NCBI GenBank assembly: GCA_947652115.1 | Contig: OX393572.1 | Coordinates: 6,508,241 to 6,572,240, forward strand | DNA: 64,000 nt | Source of the DNA: Blastomussa wellsi | Taxonomy: Eukaryota; Cnidaria; Anthozoa; Scleractinia; Plerogyridae | Direction of reading: 5' to 3' | In this document: positions 45,855-57,201 of the stretch, in pieces | Position numbering within the stretch: position 1 is the first letter of the stretch | Layout: each line of letters begins with the position of its first letter | Notes under the pieces: generated by a model | Databases searched by the model: none | What the model was told of the DNA's origin: nothing | What the model saw: only the letters and a program-made list of their open reading frames with translations | Program-made: the position numbers and the translations under genes

Positions 45855-46601
45855 TCAAAGGCCACCTGTGAACTTAGTTTTTGTTGGTTGAGGCAGTGTC
45901 ATAGCAGCCGTTAACTGTTGGTGCGTCGCAATAATTGTCTCATTTTGTTTCTGCTGTAACTCGATAACATTCTGAAAGGTACGTTCTGCTAGCTGAGGGG
46001 ACTGAGCTTCAGAGACTCCATGACTGCTTTCCCTAGAAGCTTCCCTGAGACCATTACCAGTCAACGGTGTTGATGAAATTCCATCCGCGAACATGCCAGG
46101 GGCGAAATCTGTGGCTTTGGGATCCTTGGGAGAGCTGCTAACCTCCGTATTTATAGCTGGCGTCATCTCAGTGGTGGCAGAGGAGCCAAGCGGGTTGCGA
46201 CTTGCGGCAACGTTGTCGGGTGACGATTTTGCTGTAGACTTTAATGCAATAGGTGTAAATGAGGCAGCCACTGAAGGTGGACCTGAGTCAAGTGGAAGTG
46301 GGGGAGCCTCGTGTTCCTTACCAATTTCACTCAATGCCTTCTCCCTTGCTTCGGTCTTTGCTATTTCCATCTCCAATTCCAAGTCTTCTCCTGCAGCACG
46401 AAGAGCCTGTTTTCGCTTAAGCATTGATCTTTCAGCCTTTAACTCTGCTAGACGGACTCTCTCTCGGTCTCTTGCGGACAACTTCGAACTTGCCTTGGAC
46501 GGTCGTTCAGATCCTTTGCTACTTCTTGCATCTAGCTGATCCGTCAAGCGGGCCTCGGCCTGTAATATCCAAGCGTGTAATGGTTCTAAATATGCCGTCA
46601 T
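45855..46601 (-). pseudogene. BEL/Pao gag, N-terminal part
   Basis: 248 residues. A charged, coiled-coil-prone segment (SARDRERVRLAELKAERSML and following) precedes a Ser/Pro-rich linker, and the frame ends after LPQPTKTKFTGG, the start of the conserved gag core. Sequence resumes in another frame (DLLYYLNQHLEGEPADL) after a small deletion. Confidence 0.75.
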
Positions 46602-46654
46602 GTCTTCGACCTTATCCTCGTAATGGACACGTTCATAGTTTTTATCCTCTTCAT

Positions 46655-47131
46655 CGGTGAATAATCATGGTCTCGGTTACCTTGGCCTTGATTATTCCGG
46701 ATATGACAAAAACCTCATCCAGTAATTGTTTATTAATCCCTGAAACGAAGCAATTATGCAGCACCGGCAGGTACAAAATGCAGGTCAGGTCACAGGTCAG
46801 AAAAAAGAAAACTCAACAATTCAGAAATACAAACTTCTTTTCAGAGCAACAGCTGTACTCGTAAACGGAAAACGCAAAACGTGCTGCATGCACTTTGAGA
46901 TCTGTAACCAGCACTGAGATGCGTGTCTGCCATTAAACGCCTCATTTTAAACAAATTCGCCTCAAGCACGCCTGAAACTCACCACTGACGTAAAACAAAG
47001 GACGAACAAACCTTGTGCGAGAGCCTTGAAATCTTCGGTCTTGTCATGTAATCGTCGTTTCATCTGTCGAAGTTTTAAGTTTTTAGGTTGAAAAGAGACC
47101 AAGTTATGGATTGTGAAACATGGCTCAAAAT
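46655..47131 (+). repeat. Dispersed repeat with internal foldback, copy 2, left part
   Basis: Direct copy of 35,301-35,785, starting inside the hairpin. It is interrupted at 47,131 by polymerase sequence and resumes at 48,257. Confidence 0.8.
47105..47131 (+). repeat. 27-bp direct repeat, left copy
   Basis: tatggattgtgaaacatggc and seven more bases are identical to 48,230-48,256. The two copies bracket the DNA polymerase fragment. Confidence 0.9.
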
Positions 47132-48246
47132 TATATTGCAACTATTAAAAGTAGGCTTAGCAATATACTTACTCAACATTTTTTCATTTGTTATAATTTT
47201 AGCGTCACATCTCTTATATAAATTCTCCATAGTTTTACCAAAAACTGAATTATTCATTAATTTAAAAAAGTCTTTTTCAAAAGCATTTTTTGCCCCAGTT
47301 CTCATATCAGTATTAAACAAAATGTAATCTTTCATGAAGTCATCCTCTTTAAATCTAATTATTCTGTGAATTTTCTTCAATTGAATTCCAAGTTTTTGAT
47401 ATAATTCTAAATTCTTATAATGTAATACGTATTTTTCTCGACTTCTTAAAGTAGGTATTAACTTATTTATCTTGGATGTTTTCAAATTAAATTTTTCAGT
47501 GATCTTTTTCTGATATGGACTTAACATTTCTTCACAAACTGGCATTTTCTCTGGAGCTAAAGGCAAATCAGTATGCCATTCATGTAATTCTTCAGGATAT
47601 TCTAAATCACATTCTAAAATATAACAATAATTTGAATCGTCCATCGAATCAACCCATTCAAACTTCCCCACCGGCAATTTCTTCCACATAGCCCAACCAT
47701 ATAAATTATTACCAGCTAAATAAATAATATGACTTTCTTCCTCATTCTTATCATAATCACTCAAATATTTATTATTAGCCTTTGAATACCTATGACCGAT
47801 ATAAGAAATTCCTCCCATATTAATATCACTTACCAAATCCAATTTCACCCCCGTCATTTTTAACATGGCATCCCACGCGAGACCTGGAGCAGAAAAATAA
47901 TGAACCGGATCTAATTTATAATTTTCTAGGCAAACCTTTCGGAAATTTTCAAAAAACATCATTTAGTAATAAAACATTTCAAATATAAATCGTGATAGTC
48001 ACCCATATTCCTACAATTAAATGTCACATATACCTTTTTTGAATGATTATAATCTTTATCAATAATTTCTTCCTCATCCAATGAATTATAAAATTCTTTC
48101 TTTCCCGGACATTCTTTGTTATTAATTTTTTCAAAACTATTGAAATAATCATATGGATAAATACCCTTTTTCTTTATAAGACTCATCTTCCCATCATCTA
48201 ATTCTTTAAATTCATTTTCAAAATATTTATATGGATTGTGAAACAT
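47132..48246 (-). pseudogene. Maverick/Polinton-type DNA polymerase B, middle part
   Basis: Minus frames 48,246-47,959 and 47,962-47,075 overlap slightly. They read PYDYFNSFEKINNKECPGK, then PVHYFSAPGLAWDAMLK, the exonuclease-to-palm region. YLAGNNLYGWAM is the first polymerase motif and KLMNNSVFGKTMENLYKR the second (K..NS.FG). This is the protein-primed family B type found in Mavericks/Polintons and related viruses. The sequence leaves the gene after CNII at 47,131, so the DTDS motif is not in this piece. The last residues of the open frame are from the flanking repeat. Confidence 0.8.
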
Positions 48247-48256
48247 GGCTCAAAAT
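48230..48256 (+). repeat. 27-bp direct repeat, right copy
   Basis: Identical to 47,105-47,131. Much longer than the 6-bp duplication expected for a Maverick insertion. Confidence 0.9.
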
Positions 48257-48574
48257 CCATACAAGCGTTTAGAATTTTGACACAGCGTCCCTCAAAACTA
48301 TACAAACTCTCTCCGTGATACTCTTAAACATGGGCAATCATAGTGCTTTTCTTCTCAGCTTCTTTCAAATGGTAGTTCCATGACGGCATTTTACAGTTGT
48401 CACAAATCTGGTAAAACTTTTGAGGGTTTGTTTAGTTTTGGGGACGCTGTGTCAAAATTACAGACGTTTGCATGGATTTTAAGCCAAGTTTCAAAGTCCG
48501 AAACTTGGTCTCTTCAACCTAAAAAGTTCAAACTTGGTCAGATGCCAATTTTTCGACGTGATCTTTGTGTGGTG
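48257..48574 (+). repeat. Dispersed repeat with internal foldback, copy 2, right part
   Basis: Continues the match to 35,786-36,088, including the gacgctgtgtcaaaat arm. Confidence 0.8.
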
Positions 48575-48986
48575 AGTAGTATATAAAAGGGGTTTTTTGG
48601 CACACACAAATTAAATTACAAAATTTCCGAAAAATTTACGAAAATTCAATTTAAAAATTGCAACATAATTTCGCAATCCACGACACCTACATAACAAAAT
48701 TCATCACAGTTACACTAAAATAAGAAGGGGGTTTCTTGCACAGTGCTAAAATTGAGAACCTTCAAGGCCACTTTTTTTCGTTTTGTCCACTCTCTTTCAA
48801 CAAAAAACAGCCCAAAGACAGAAAAAAATATTTATTAACATTTTTAAAAAGTAGAAGCCATTTATGAGCAAAATCGAGCAAAACATGAAATTAGCTAACT
48901 TAGTCATTTCATGCGCTTACAGAGTTGTAACTCAACAAAAAATTAAGCAATTTACAGAAAAAATAAAATCACAGAAAACAACACTT
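48575..48986. other. Gene-free AT-rich stretch
   Basis: Begins with a TATA-like tatataaaagg at about 48,580. It is otherwise AT-rich, possibly a Maverick intergenic remnant because its composition matches the polymerase pieces on both sides. Confidence 0.35.
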
Positions 48987-49975
48987 TTAACTAATAGCTG
49001 AAGTAAACACACCACTAATTCTTAAATCCATAGGCTCTTGTTTCAATCCCCCATCTAATAAATACCTTTTTATCATCATAACAACTCAAAGATTTCTTAT
49101 TCAGTTCTAAACTACTCATTTCATGCAATTTACTTCTTATTATTCTCATTTTATTATAATTTTCTTGCTCTTCAAATAATGTCTCCTTATAATTTTCAAT
49201 TTTTATATTTTTTCTTGATTACCTTCTTTTTTATCCCCTTTGCCTTCACCTCACCATCACCATCGTCCTTCTCATAAGCATACATTTTAGCCCTCAACCC
49301 ACAGAATTCCCTTATAGGAATACCACCACATTCATCTTTCATTTTTCCAATTACTTTTTTATTTTCAAGAAAATGACATTTACTCCCTGAATCATAATCT
49401 GAATTATCAAATTTATCTTTGTCTTTCCAAAATAAATATCACGAGTCTTTATATTATAACACAATGAGTCTGTATCAGTAAATAATAACTTCAGCCTATC
49501 CTTACCATACCTATCCATAATATAATTATAATGAAAATCGTACTTTAAAGTTTTACTCAAATCGAGAATTGACATTCCCACATACGATGGTTTATTTAAT
49601 AGTAATGATTCTTTAATTCTCTCAATAATTACCATATTTTCATTTATTATATTGCAACCATTAAAAGTAGGCTTAGCAATATACTTACTCAACATTTTTT
49701 CATTTGTTATAATTTTAGCGTCACATCTCTTATATAAATTCTCCATAGTTTTACCAAAAACTGAATTATTCATTAATTTAAAAAAGTCTTTTTTCAAAAG
49801 CATTTTTTGCCCCAGTTCTCATATCAGTATTAAACAAAATGTAATCTTTCATGAAGTCATCCTCTTTAAATCTAATTATTCTGTGAATTTTCTTCAATTG
49901 AATTCCAAGTTTTTGATATAATTCTAAATTCTTATAATGTAATACGTATTTCTCGACTTCTTAAAGTAGGTATTA
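48987..49975 (-). pseudogene. Maverick/Polinton-type DNA polymerase B, C-terminal part
   Basis: From 49,803 the frame repeats KLMNNSVFGKTMENLYKR, then reads SYVGMSILDLSKTLKYDFHY and LLFTDTDSLCYNI with the catalytic DTDS box. A one-base shift near 49,400 leads to VIGKMKDECGGIPIREFCGL and RAKMYAYEKDD, ending KQEPMDLRISGVFTSAIS with a stop at 48,987-48,989. About 310 bp (49,645-49,975) duplicates 47,131-47,440, so the two fragments overlap in the gene but lie in the wrong order. Confidence 0.8.
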
Positions 49976-49980
49976 ACATA

Positions 49981-50265
49981 ATACACCACATGGTGATAAT
50001 TTTGATGTTGCTATGGCAACACTTTTGGATAGAGATCTCTTTTATGCGGCACTGACAATTACTGTTTTTTTATGTCTACCAAACATTGTCCACTTCCAAA
50101 ATGGCAATGAGGAGACCTAGTGCAATGTGGACATTGTACATGTTTTAATAGGTTCATGAACCTCTTCTTTCAAAGCCACAAACAGCAATAACGCATTCAG
50201 AGAGGAAAGAGACTGGAACCAAAAGCATCACCATAGCAACATCAAAATAAGCACCAAGTGGTGTA
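49981..50265. mobile_element. MITE with 35-bp inverted ends at a TA site
   Basis: 49,981-50,015 (atacaccacatggtg ... gatgttgctatgg) and 50,231-50,265 are reverse complements with few mismatches. TA at both edges would fit a Tc1/mariner-type duplication. No transposase. Confidence 0.8.
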
Positions 50266-50529
50266 TGTCTTAGGGTACAATAATCATGCCAAGTTTCAAC
50301 TGCATTGCTGTTTGCATTACACAGATATTCTTCGCTTTGTGTTTTGACCCCATACTGGAACCACTGATGATGTCATCGGTGACCTCATTTGCATAATACA
50401 AAAACGTGAATATCTCTGGAATGAAACGAGATATCAAAAAAAGAAAAACACCATTCTTCCTCATTTTGTAAAGGCTTTCCAATAGGCTTAAGATATTTTT
50501 TACTTCATAGGCACTTTAACTATCAGGAA

Positions 50530-51616
50530 AAAAAAAAATTTCTAAGATCCTAAATTGTTGGCAGTTTAGAAGATTAACACTGCTAGGAAAAATAACTGTT
50601 ATCAAAAGTTTGGCTGCATCTCAGCTTGTTTACATCATGTCACCTCTACCGTCCTCACAACCCCACCTAAAGGAGATACACCAACTTCTGTACAATTTTC
50701 TCTCGGATGGAAGAGGAGACAAAATCAAAAGGAGTGTAATTATAAATGAATACAAAGATGGTGGGTTGAAAATGTTAGATATCCAATCTTTTAATTGCGC
50801 TTTGAAAGTCAAATGGGTACAGAAATATCTTGATCACAGCAACCAAGCAAAATGGAAACTTTTTTTTTGATTATTTTATTAAACAGCATGACGGTCAATT
50901 ACTTCTAACTGGTAACTTAAAGCGAGCCGATGTTGACGGTCTAGGTATTCAAGATAACTTTACCAAAGAAATAATTAAAATTTGGTCTGATCTAAACCAT
51001 GACGAAAACCCCACACATTTCAGAAACTCACCGATATAGTACAACTCCCTTATAAGGATTGCTAACCGACCTATCTTTTTTCGAAATTGGTCAAGTGCGG
51101 GAGTCAATCATGTCAAAGATGTATTGGACCAAAACACTGTCTTTCTAAAATATAACGTTTTTAAAACTCGTTACAAAATTAAGACGACCTTTGTAAACTA
51201 CTATGGTGTTGTCTCCTCTATAAAAACATTGAAAACATATTTTCAGCCTCACGAGATAATTAATCCCAAAAGCGAGCTCACTTGTGGTCAAAAGCTTTTA
51301 TCGTCTCCAAATATTTGCAATGCAGCTTATAAGTCAATTGTTAAACGAATCGCTACAACGCCTTCTAATAGCCAGGAAAAATGGTTCAATGACTGCGAAA
51401 ACTACGAGCACTTGATTGAATGGGATAAATCATATATTCTGCCCTTCTTTTGTACAAAAGAAACAAAACTTCAGAGCTTTCAATTTTAGTTGCTCCACAG
51501 AAGAATTGCTTCCAACGACTTCTTATGTAAAATAGGAACAAAACACAGAAACCCTGGTCCACCTTTTTTGGGACTGTGACTCTGTTCAAGCTTTTTGGCA
51601 AGGCATACAAGACTGG
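50530..51616 (+). pseudogene. LINE reverse transcriptase, C-terminal half, upstream of the BEL insertion
   Basis: Frames read LNCWQFRRLTLLGKITVIKS, IMSPLPSSQPHLKEIH, KRSVIINEYKDGGLKMLD, NSLIRIANRPIFFRNWSSAG, ECTCGQK-like and, in another frame, LVHLFWDCDSVQAFWQGIQD (zf-RVT zinc-finger tail). This order is that of L1/Tx1-like LINEs, as at 10,180-11,330. Stops at 51,037 and 51,487 and frame changes make it defective. The BEL element inserted after the codons for QDW. Confidence 0.78.
51612..51616 (+). repeat. Target-site duplication, left (actgg)
   Basis: The five bases before the 5' LTR equal the five after the 3' LTR (61,841-61,845). Five base pairs is the usual BEL/Pao duplication. Confidence 0.9.
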
Positions 51617-51932
51617 TGTAAGGGACATTTCGTGACCATTACTTGACGTTTCGTTCGGTTCGCCATGTGACTTTGAGCGAACGTGTTTTCAAAGCATAGT
51701 GAAAGCAAGGGAATTCAGGCATAATATCTTGTGAGTATTGTTTTTGTTTCGGTTGGTTATCGGTTGTATTTCAATTCGTATCGTGACAGCGATCATTTCT
51801 TTGTTGTAGCGAATCGTTCAAAGAGGTTTGATGAATCAGAGATGCAGAACAAATATATACACAACTTTGGACGAATGTGTTGATGCCTAATAATATTCTT
51901 AAACAAATTGCCCAGAGTAGTTGGCTACTACA
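51617..51932 (+). repeat. 5' LTR
   Basis: Starts tgtaagggacatttcg and ends ggctactaca (TG...CA ends). Read base by base it is the same as 61,525-61,840. Confidence 0.95.
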
Positions 51933-52020
51933 TCATTCGAAGATATTCTTTTGGAGTTGAAAACCGTATTGAACAATCGTTCATGGAAGGAACCAAGCTT
52001 GTCTGACCGAATCTTGAAAT

Positions 52021-52443
52021 ATGGCCAGCAAGAAGAACAAGAGATCGGCGAGTAAAGTTTCGAAAGTCTCGAAAGGCGCCGATCGTGCAGGATCGCACGT
52101 GACTCAGCGAGTGGAAAACTCCGCCGAATCAGAAGTGTATGCCGAGAAAGCTGTACAGGCGAAGCGACAGCGAGCTGGGCATATTGGTGAACTTCGAAAA
52201 CGGCGAAATCAAGTGCAGGAATTGCTAGCATATCCAATTGTTGAAGAGGAAGAAGTGGAAATCTGTGTTGCAAGGTATGAGGAAGCGTTTCATAACTTTG
52301 TTTGTAGTCACGATAATTATCTTCTCTACGAAGAGGACGAAGAGAAGAAAGAGTTAATGCTTGACAGTTACAATAATCAAAGAGACATGAAATTGCAATT
52401 AGATATCCTAGTCAAAAATGGAAAGCTAAAAAGAAAGGAATGA
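52021..52443 (+). CDS. BEL/Pao gag N-terminal ORF
   Basis: 140 residues. A basic Lys/Ser-rich start (ASKKNKRSASKVSKVSKGAD) is followed by an acidic, probably helical region (EEEEVEICVARYEEAFHNFV). It corresponds to the N-terminal part of BEL gag. Its TGA overlaps the ATG of the next frame as ATGA at 52,440-52,443, so the two could be linked by re-initiation, or the overlap could be a one-base frameshift in a single gag. Confidence 0.75.
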   Translation: MASKKNKRSASKVSKVSKGADRAGSHVTQRVENSAESEVYAEKAVQAKRQRAGHIGELRKRRNQVQELLAYPIVEEEEVEICVARYEEAFHNFVCSHDNYLLYEEDEEKKELMLDSYNNQRDMKLQLDILVKNGKLKRKE

Positions 52444-54866
52444 ACAGACCCCCATCTGAGTCTGGTTTTAGTCTTAAATCTGCAAGGAGTGACAAGAGTT
52501 GTGCCAGTAGAAATAGTGTTAAAGAGAAGAAGAGAGTGATAGAAGAAACCAAGTTAGAAATGCAGGCCCTGCAAGAAAAGCAAGAACTGCAACGTAGAAT
52601 AGAAGAGGCTGAAAGGGGAAAAGCGGAGTTGAGCAGGAAATTGGAATTATTGGATGCCAAAACGAAAGTGAAACATGCTGAGATTGACTTGTTCGTAGAA
52701 CAAAGTGAAGAATATGAAGGAGGGGATGGGATGAATGATTATCTTAAGGAACATTATGCCCGTGATCTTCCCCTCGAAAATCATTCGTTGCAGCCTGATG
52801 TGAAGAGTGCCACACCCATCTCACAATCGCACCCAGTCGAAAGTCATGGGGCTATTTCGGCATCATTTGTGACACCTACTTCTGCTCAGCCTCAACTTCC
52901 TTTATTGTCGACCCAAGAAACTGCAAAGCCACCACCAGTTATCACCCTCTCCTCAACACCTCGTATGGTTGCAGTAACTAGCACTAGTGCATGTTCAGAT
53001 AATTTGGTAACTAAAGCGGGACCTCCACGTAGTAATGAGGATAATGTGACTGTCAGTTCTGTCCCACACTTTGCGCTTCGAAAGACCTCACCCGAAATTG
53101 TTGGTGCCTCTGGACCATTGTATACCTTTGCTGGTCTGTCACCGATAAGAAATCAATTGACACCAGGAACATTTACACAGTCTTGTAGTTCACAGACTAC
53201 ATGTTTGAATGCAAAGTCAACTGAGTTTTACCCAGAGAACACCCCACATCAGGCCAGTTTCCCTGTAGCACATCACCCATGGTCGTTACCTCAAGAGCAT
53301 AGTAGTCTCCAATCTCAGCAGTCTGATGCTTGGATAACTATAGCGCAGGCGATTAAACAAGGTCCTTCCTTGCCAAAGGTTGAGTTAATGAAGTTCAGCG
53401 GCGATCCCTTGGAGTATGCAGAGTTCGTCACAAATTTTAGAAACAACATCGAAAGCCAAGTATCCGATGAGTCACAGAGACTCACACGCCTGCTTGCGCA
53501 GTGTACAGGAAAAGCGAAGGAGGCGATTAGGAGCTGTGTAAATCTGCCAGTTGGTTACAGGTACTCTGAAGCATGGAAGACCCTTCATGAGAACTTTGGC
53601 CAGTCTCACATGATCGTGGAAGCCCATATGAAGAAACTAAGAGATATACAAGTGCGTAAGGCCGATGCATCAACTCTCATGGATCTTGCACGGCGGCTGG
53701 AAGACGCAAGACGAGTCTTGACGAGTATGGGAAGTACTTACGCAACTCGCTTGGACAGTGAGGACGTGATCGTTATGTTAATGAGAAAGCTTCCAGATGA
53801 AAGTCTCAAAAGAAAGTGGGCAGACAGAGCAGGAGATCTCATCAAGAGTAAGGGCCAGGCTGTGTACATAGATTTTGTACGCTTCATTAAAAGAGCCGCA
53901 GAGCGCATTAACAACAGATATGGACAGGAGCTGAAGTCGCCGTCAACCAGTGACAGAGAAAGAAAGGAACCCGGAAAAGGGAAATCGGATTGTTCACTCA
54001 GATTCACAACAATGGCAACTAAGAGTAATGACAGTCAGCTGAGTTCAGGCACGTCATCAGGAGTTCCTCCTAAGTGTCCGCAGTGTTCAGGACCCCATGG
54101 TGTCTGGAGGTGTCAAATGTTTAGGAGCTCTTTATTAAGAGACCGACTTAAGACTGTGAGACAGCACCGACTTTGCAGAATGTGTCTTTCAGAAGGTCAT
54201 AGTGCGAAAAATTGCAAAAAGGGTTTCATTTGTGGAAAGGCAGGTTGTCGTAAAAACCACCACTATCTGATTCACTCTGACGAAGAGGATAGCAAAGAGA
54301 ATGAGAGTCAAGCTATTGGTCGTAATGTAGTACAAAGTGTCAGGGGCAGCAATGTAGCAGATAGATCTGACACAGAACCTCCCAACACCTCAGAGACGAC
54401 AACTGCAAAAGTGAGCCCAGTTACCCCTCCAACAGTTCGTGATTCCACATCATCATCCAGTCATCCTGTTACAGTTAGTACAGTCAGAGCTGGTAGACCA
54501 AGAGTATGTTTTAAAGTTGTCCCCGTGAAGATAAGTGCTCAAGGTGGTACCAAAGAGATAGTCACTTATGCATTTTTGGACAGTGGGTCCGATGCAACAT
54601 TTTGTGTTGAGAGCCTGGTGCAAGAGTTAGAGTTGAAAGACATGAAGCCAACCACCTTTACGATGACGACGGTTAATTGTGAAGAGAAAAGGACCGGTCG
54701 TGAGGTGCAGCTAAATCTGGAATCTCTTGATGGAGACATGAAGTTCCAACTAGACCATGTCCTGACTACAAGCAGTCTTCCAGTCACACCGAGGCATATG
54801 GCAACTAATGAGGAAATAAAGAAATGGTCTCACCTTGATGGATGTGAAGATGAATACAACAAATAG
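52440..54866 (+). pseudogene. BEL/Pao gag core, zinc knuckles and aspartic protease (truncated by insertion)
   Basis: Frame of 808 residues. The coiled coil (about 25-80), a Ser/Pro-rich linker, and the gag core from LPKVELMKFSGDPLEYAEFV (about 315) end in zinc-binding motifs CPQCSGPHGVWRC and CRMCLSEGHSAKNC (about 545-600). The protease follows with YAFLDSGSDATFCVE (Asp-Ser-Gly, about 705-720). The last genuine BEL residues are near EEIKKWSHL. From about 54,836 the codons come from the inserted Penelope-like element. Apart from that truncation the frame is open. Confidence 0.88.
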
Positions 54867-56065
54867 CTATGAGAATCTGTGGGTTTGTAGTGCACACTGG
54901 TGCATAAACTGTTGCCTTCGATAGAAACTTTGATATCCAGGAATGCTAAGGAAGTATCGGAAATTTCCCAGGTATATTTAAGGGCAGGATGAAACGAATT
55001 AACAGCGGTTATAAATTGATTAAGATCTTCTCTGGTAGAAGAGGTAGCGCCGATACAGTCGTCAATGTAGCGACGATAGAGTTCAGGTTTTGGGCCGTTG
55101 TATTGATTGAAAAATTGGTGTTCAATGTAGCCTACGAAAAGATTGGCGTAGCTGGGTCCCATTTTGGTACCCATGGCCACGCCATTGATTTGTTTGTAAT
55201 AATTGTTCGCGAATGAAAAACAGTTGAGTGTTAACACTAACTCAGCCAGGCAGAGTAGTGTTTCCGAGCTTGGTTCCTTAACAGTGCGTAAATCAAAAAA
55301 ATGTTTGAGGGCTAGAAGACCTTCGCCATTTGGGATGACGGTGTAAAGAGATTTAATATCCATAGTGAAAATAAGTTTGTCTTCGCCCAGGAAATTGAAA
55401 TCGCGAAAAATTTGAAGTGCGTGTTGACTGTCTTTAACGTATGACGGTAAAGATCTGACAATAGGTGCCATAATTTTGTCTAAATAGCTGGAAATGAGTT
55501 CGGTAGGGCAACTACAGGCAGAGACGATAGGTCGACCTGGGTTGTTAGGTTTGTGAATTTTAGGTAAAAAGTAAATACACGAGGTTCTGGGAGTGGTAAT
55601 GATGAGATTGGTAGCAGTAGCCGGCAATTCTTGTTTGACTATAAGGTCGTTAATAGTGCTCTTGACAATTTGTTGGTTAGTGGAGGTGAGATCTTTGTCG
55701 ACTTTAGCATAAAAAGAGGTGTCAGAAAGTTGCCGCAAAGCTTCTTTTTGGTAGAGGTCGGCCCGCCAAACAACTAAAGCGCCGCCTTTGTCGGCCGCTT
55801 TGATAATTATGTCTTTGCGCTTACTAAGGTTTTTTAGCGCCGTCCTCTCTTACGAAGAAAGGTTGGAAAATTTGGTGTTACGATTGAAATTAAGTTTGTT
55901 GATGTCGTGACGGCATTTTTTAATGAAAAAATCTAAAGAAGCAAACTGGCCCTCTGGGGGAGTCCACTTAGATTTTCGAGTCTGAAGCGTCTCGAAAGTA
56001 TCTTTGTCAGAGGTGTTAGAATTCCTGGATATCAAAGTTTCTATCGAAGGCAACAGTTTATGCAC
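54836..56065 (-). pseudogene. Penelope-like reverse transcriptase (inverted part)
   Basis: On minus, FASLDFFIKKCRHDINKLNF is followed by a TAA at 55,850-55,852 and then, in the same frame, KDIIIKAADKGGALVVWRAD, PKIHKPNNPGRPIVSACSCP, FTMDIKSLYTVIPN with the first catalytic Asp, INGVAMGTKMGPSYANLFVG and YRRYIDDCIGA with the catalytic Asp pair, ending at SSHPS. These are Penelope RT motifs. The in-frame stop and the inversion make it a pseudogene. Confidence 0.88.
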
Positions 56066-56957
56066 CAGTGTGCACTACAAACCCACAGATTCTCATAGCT
56101 ATTTGTTGTATTCATCTTCACATCCATCACATGTCAAGAATGCCATTCCTTATTCTCAGTTTCTTAGACTTCGCCGTCTTTGTAGTGACGACTCTGATTT
56201 TTCCTTAAAATCAGAGGAAATGTGCAATTTCTTCGACAAACGCGGCTATCCTGCGTCTGTTGTTCAAGCGGGCCATCATCGCGCCCAGCAAATTGATCGA
56301 CAGTCAGCACTACAAACGTCACAGAGAGAAAACAACGATAGAATTCCATTCACCCTCACATTTCACCCTCACAACCACGCAGTTAAATCCATCATTCTCA
56401 AAAACTTTAAATTACTTCAAAATGATCCCGACACTGGTAGAATCTTTTCGCAACCTCCATTAATTTCATTTAAACGCGACAAAAACATAGGTAACTTTTT
56501 AGTCAGAAGTGCATTCCAAACTAGTGATCAACCCGGAACTTTTAAATGCGCTCGCGCACGATGCAAAACATGCCCTTTCATTCACAACGTTGACAAAATA
56601 TCGGGACCCAAGCGATCTATCAAAATCACTGATCATTTCACCTGTACCTCAGCCAATGCCATCTACTGTATAACTTGCACTCTTTGCAAAAAGTTATACA
56701 TCGGCGAAACAGGGAGACGACTTGGCGACCGATTCCGAGAACACCTTCGTGACGTAGAGAAAGACGACAAAAATGCACCGAAACCGGTCGCGAGACACTT
56801 CAATCTCCCAAATCATTCTAAGCAACATATGGCAGTCTGCGGCCTTTCCCTTCACCAAGGAAACACGGAAAGCCGTAAAACTCTAGAACAAAAATTTATT
56901 TTTCAAATCGGCACTCTTAATCCTCACGGTATCAACGAACGCTTTTCATTCAACTAA
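56010..56957 (+). pseudogene. Penelope-like RT end and GIY-YIG endonuclease
   Basis: Begins inside the RT C-terminus (FLDIKVSIEGN), crosses the linker (YSQFLRLRRLCSDDSDFSLK), a Cys-rich CARARCKTCPFI segment and the nuclease core IYCITCTLCKKLYIGETGRR (GIY-YIG type, about residues 215-235), and ends at NPHGINERFSFN. No stop interrupts this part. Alone it has the cutting domain but no polymerase. Confidence 0.88.
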
Positions 56958-57039
56958 TTTATTCCCAAGTTTTCACGTTACCAGGCACCAGCCAATAGCG
57001 AAGCTCCATCTTTCTGTATATAAAGACACACGACGCACA

Positions 57040-57095
57040 ATTCCTTGATTCGCTCCGACGAAGGGCTAACGCTCGAAACGTCAGCACTTGAATCT
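57040..57095 (+). ncRNA. Hammerhead-ribozyme-like motif, Penelope 3' tail (variant core)
   Basis: gattcgct, CCGACGA (57,055-57,061), GGGC-TAAC-GCTC, GAAACGTC, AGC-actt-GAATC. Stem I pairs over eight bases around a four-base bulge. The core C for U at the second position is shared with the 8,208-8,258 copy, so it is probably a subfamily variant and not a random error. Confidence 0.55.
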
Positions 57096-57156
57096 CTTTA
57101 CGGTGGCCAATTGACATTATCAACCCAGTTGATAAAACCGAATTATATTGTTATAC

Positions 57157-57201
<45 letters not shown>

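Larger units (their letters stand above)
42548..46640 (-). mobile_element. Decayed BEL/Pao LTR retrotransposon
   Basis: Gag, zinc knuckle, aspartic protease, RT, A17-type region, integrase and the C-terminal domain follow in BEL order on minus. The reading is broken into at least six frames and internal segments are deleted. A candidate 3' LTR start lies at 42,547, but no 5' LTR is visible past 46,640, where the sequence joins a truncated hairpin repeat. Non-functional. Confidence 0.88.

Noticed and set aside
46093..46539. 148-codon plus-strand frame
   Set aside because: It is the antisense shadow of the BEL gag frame at 45,855-46,601.
47132..49975. Integrated DNA virus
   Set aside because: Only polymerase B pieces are seen, with no capsid, packaging ATPase or integrase; a Maverick-type remnant is sufficient.
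53738..54007. 89-codon minus-strand frame
   Set aside because: Antisense shadow of the BEL gag core frame.
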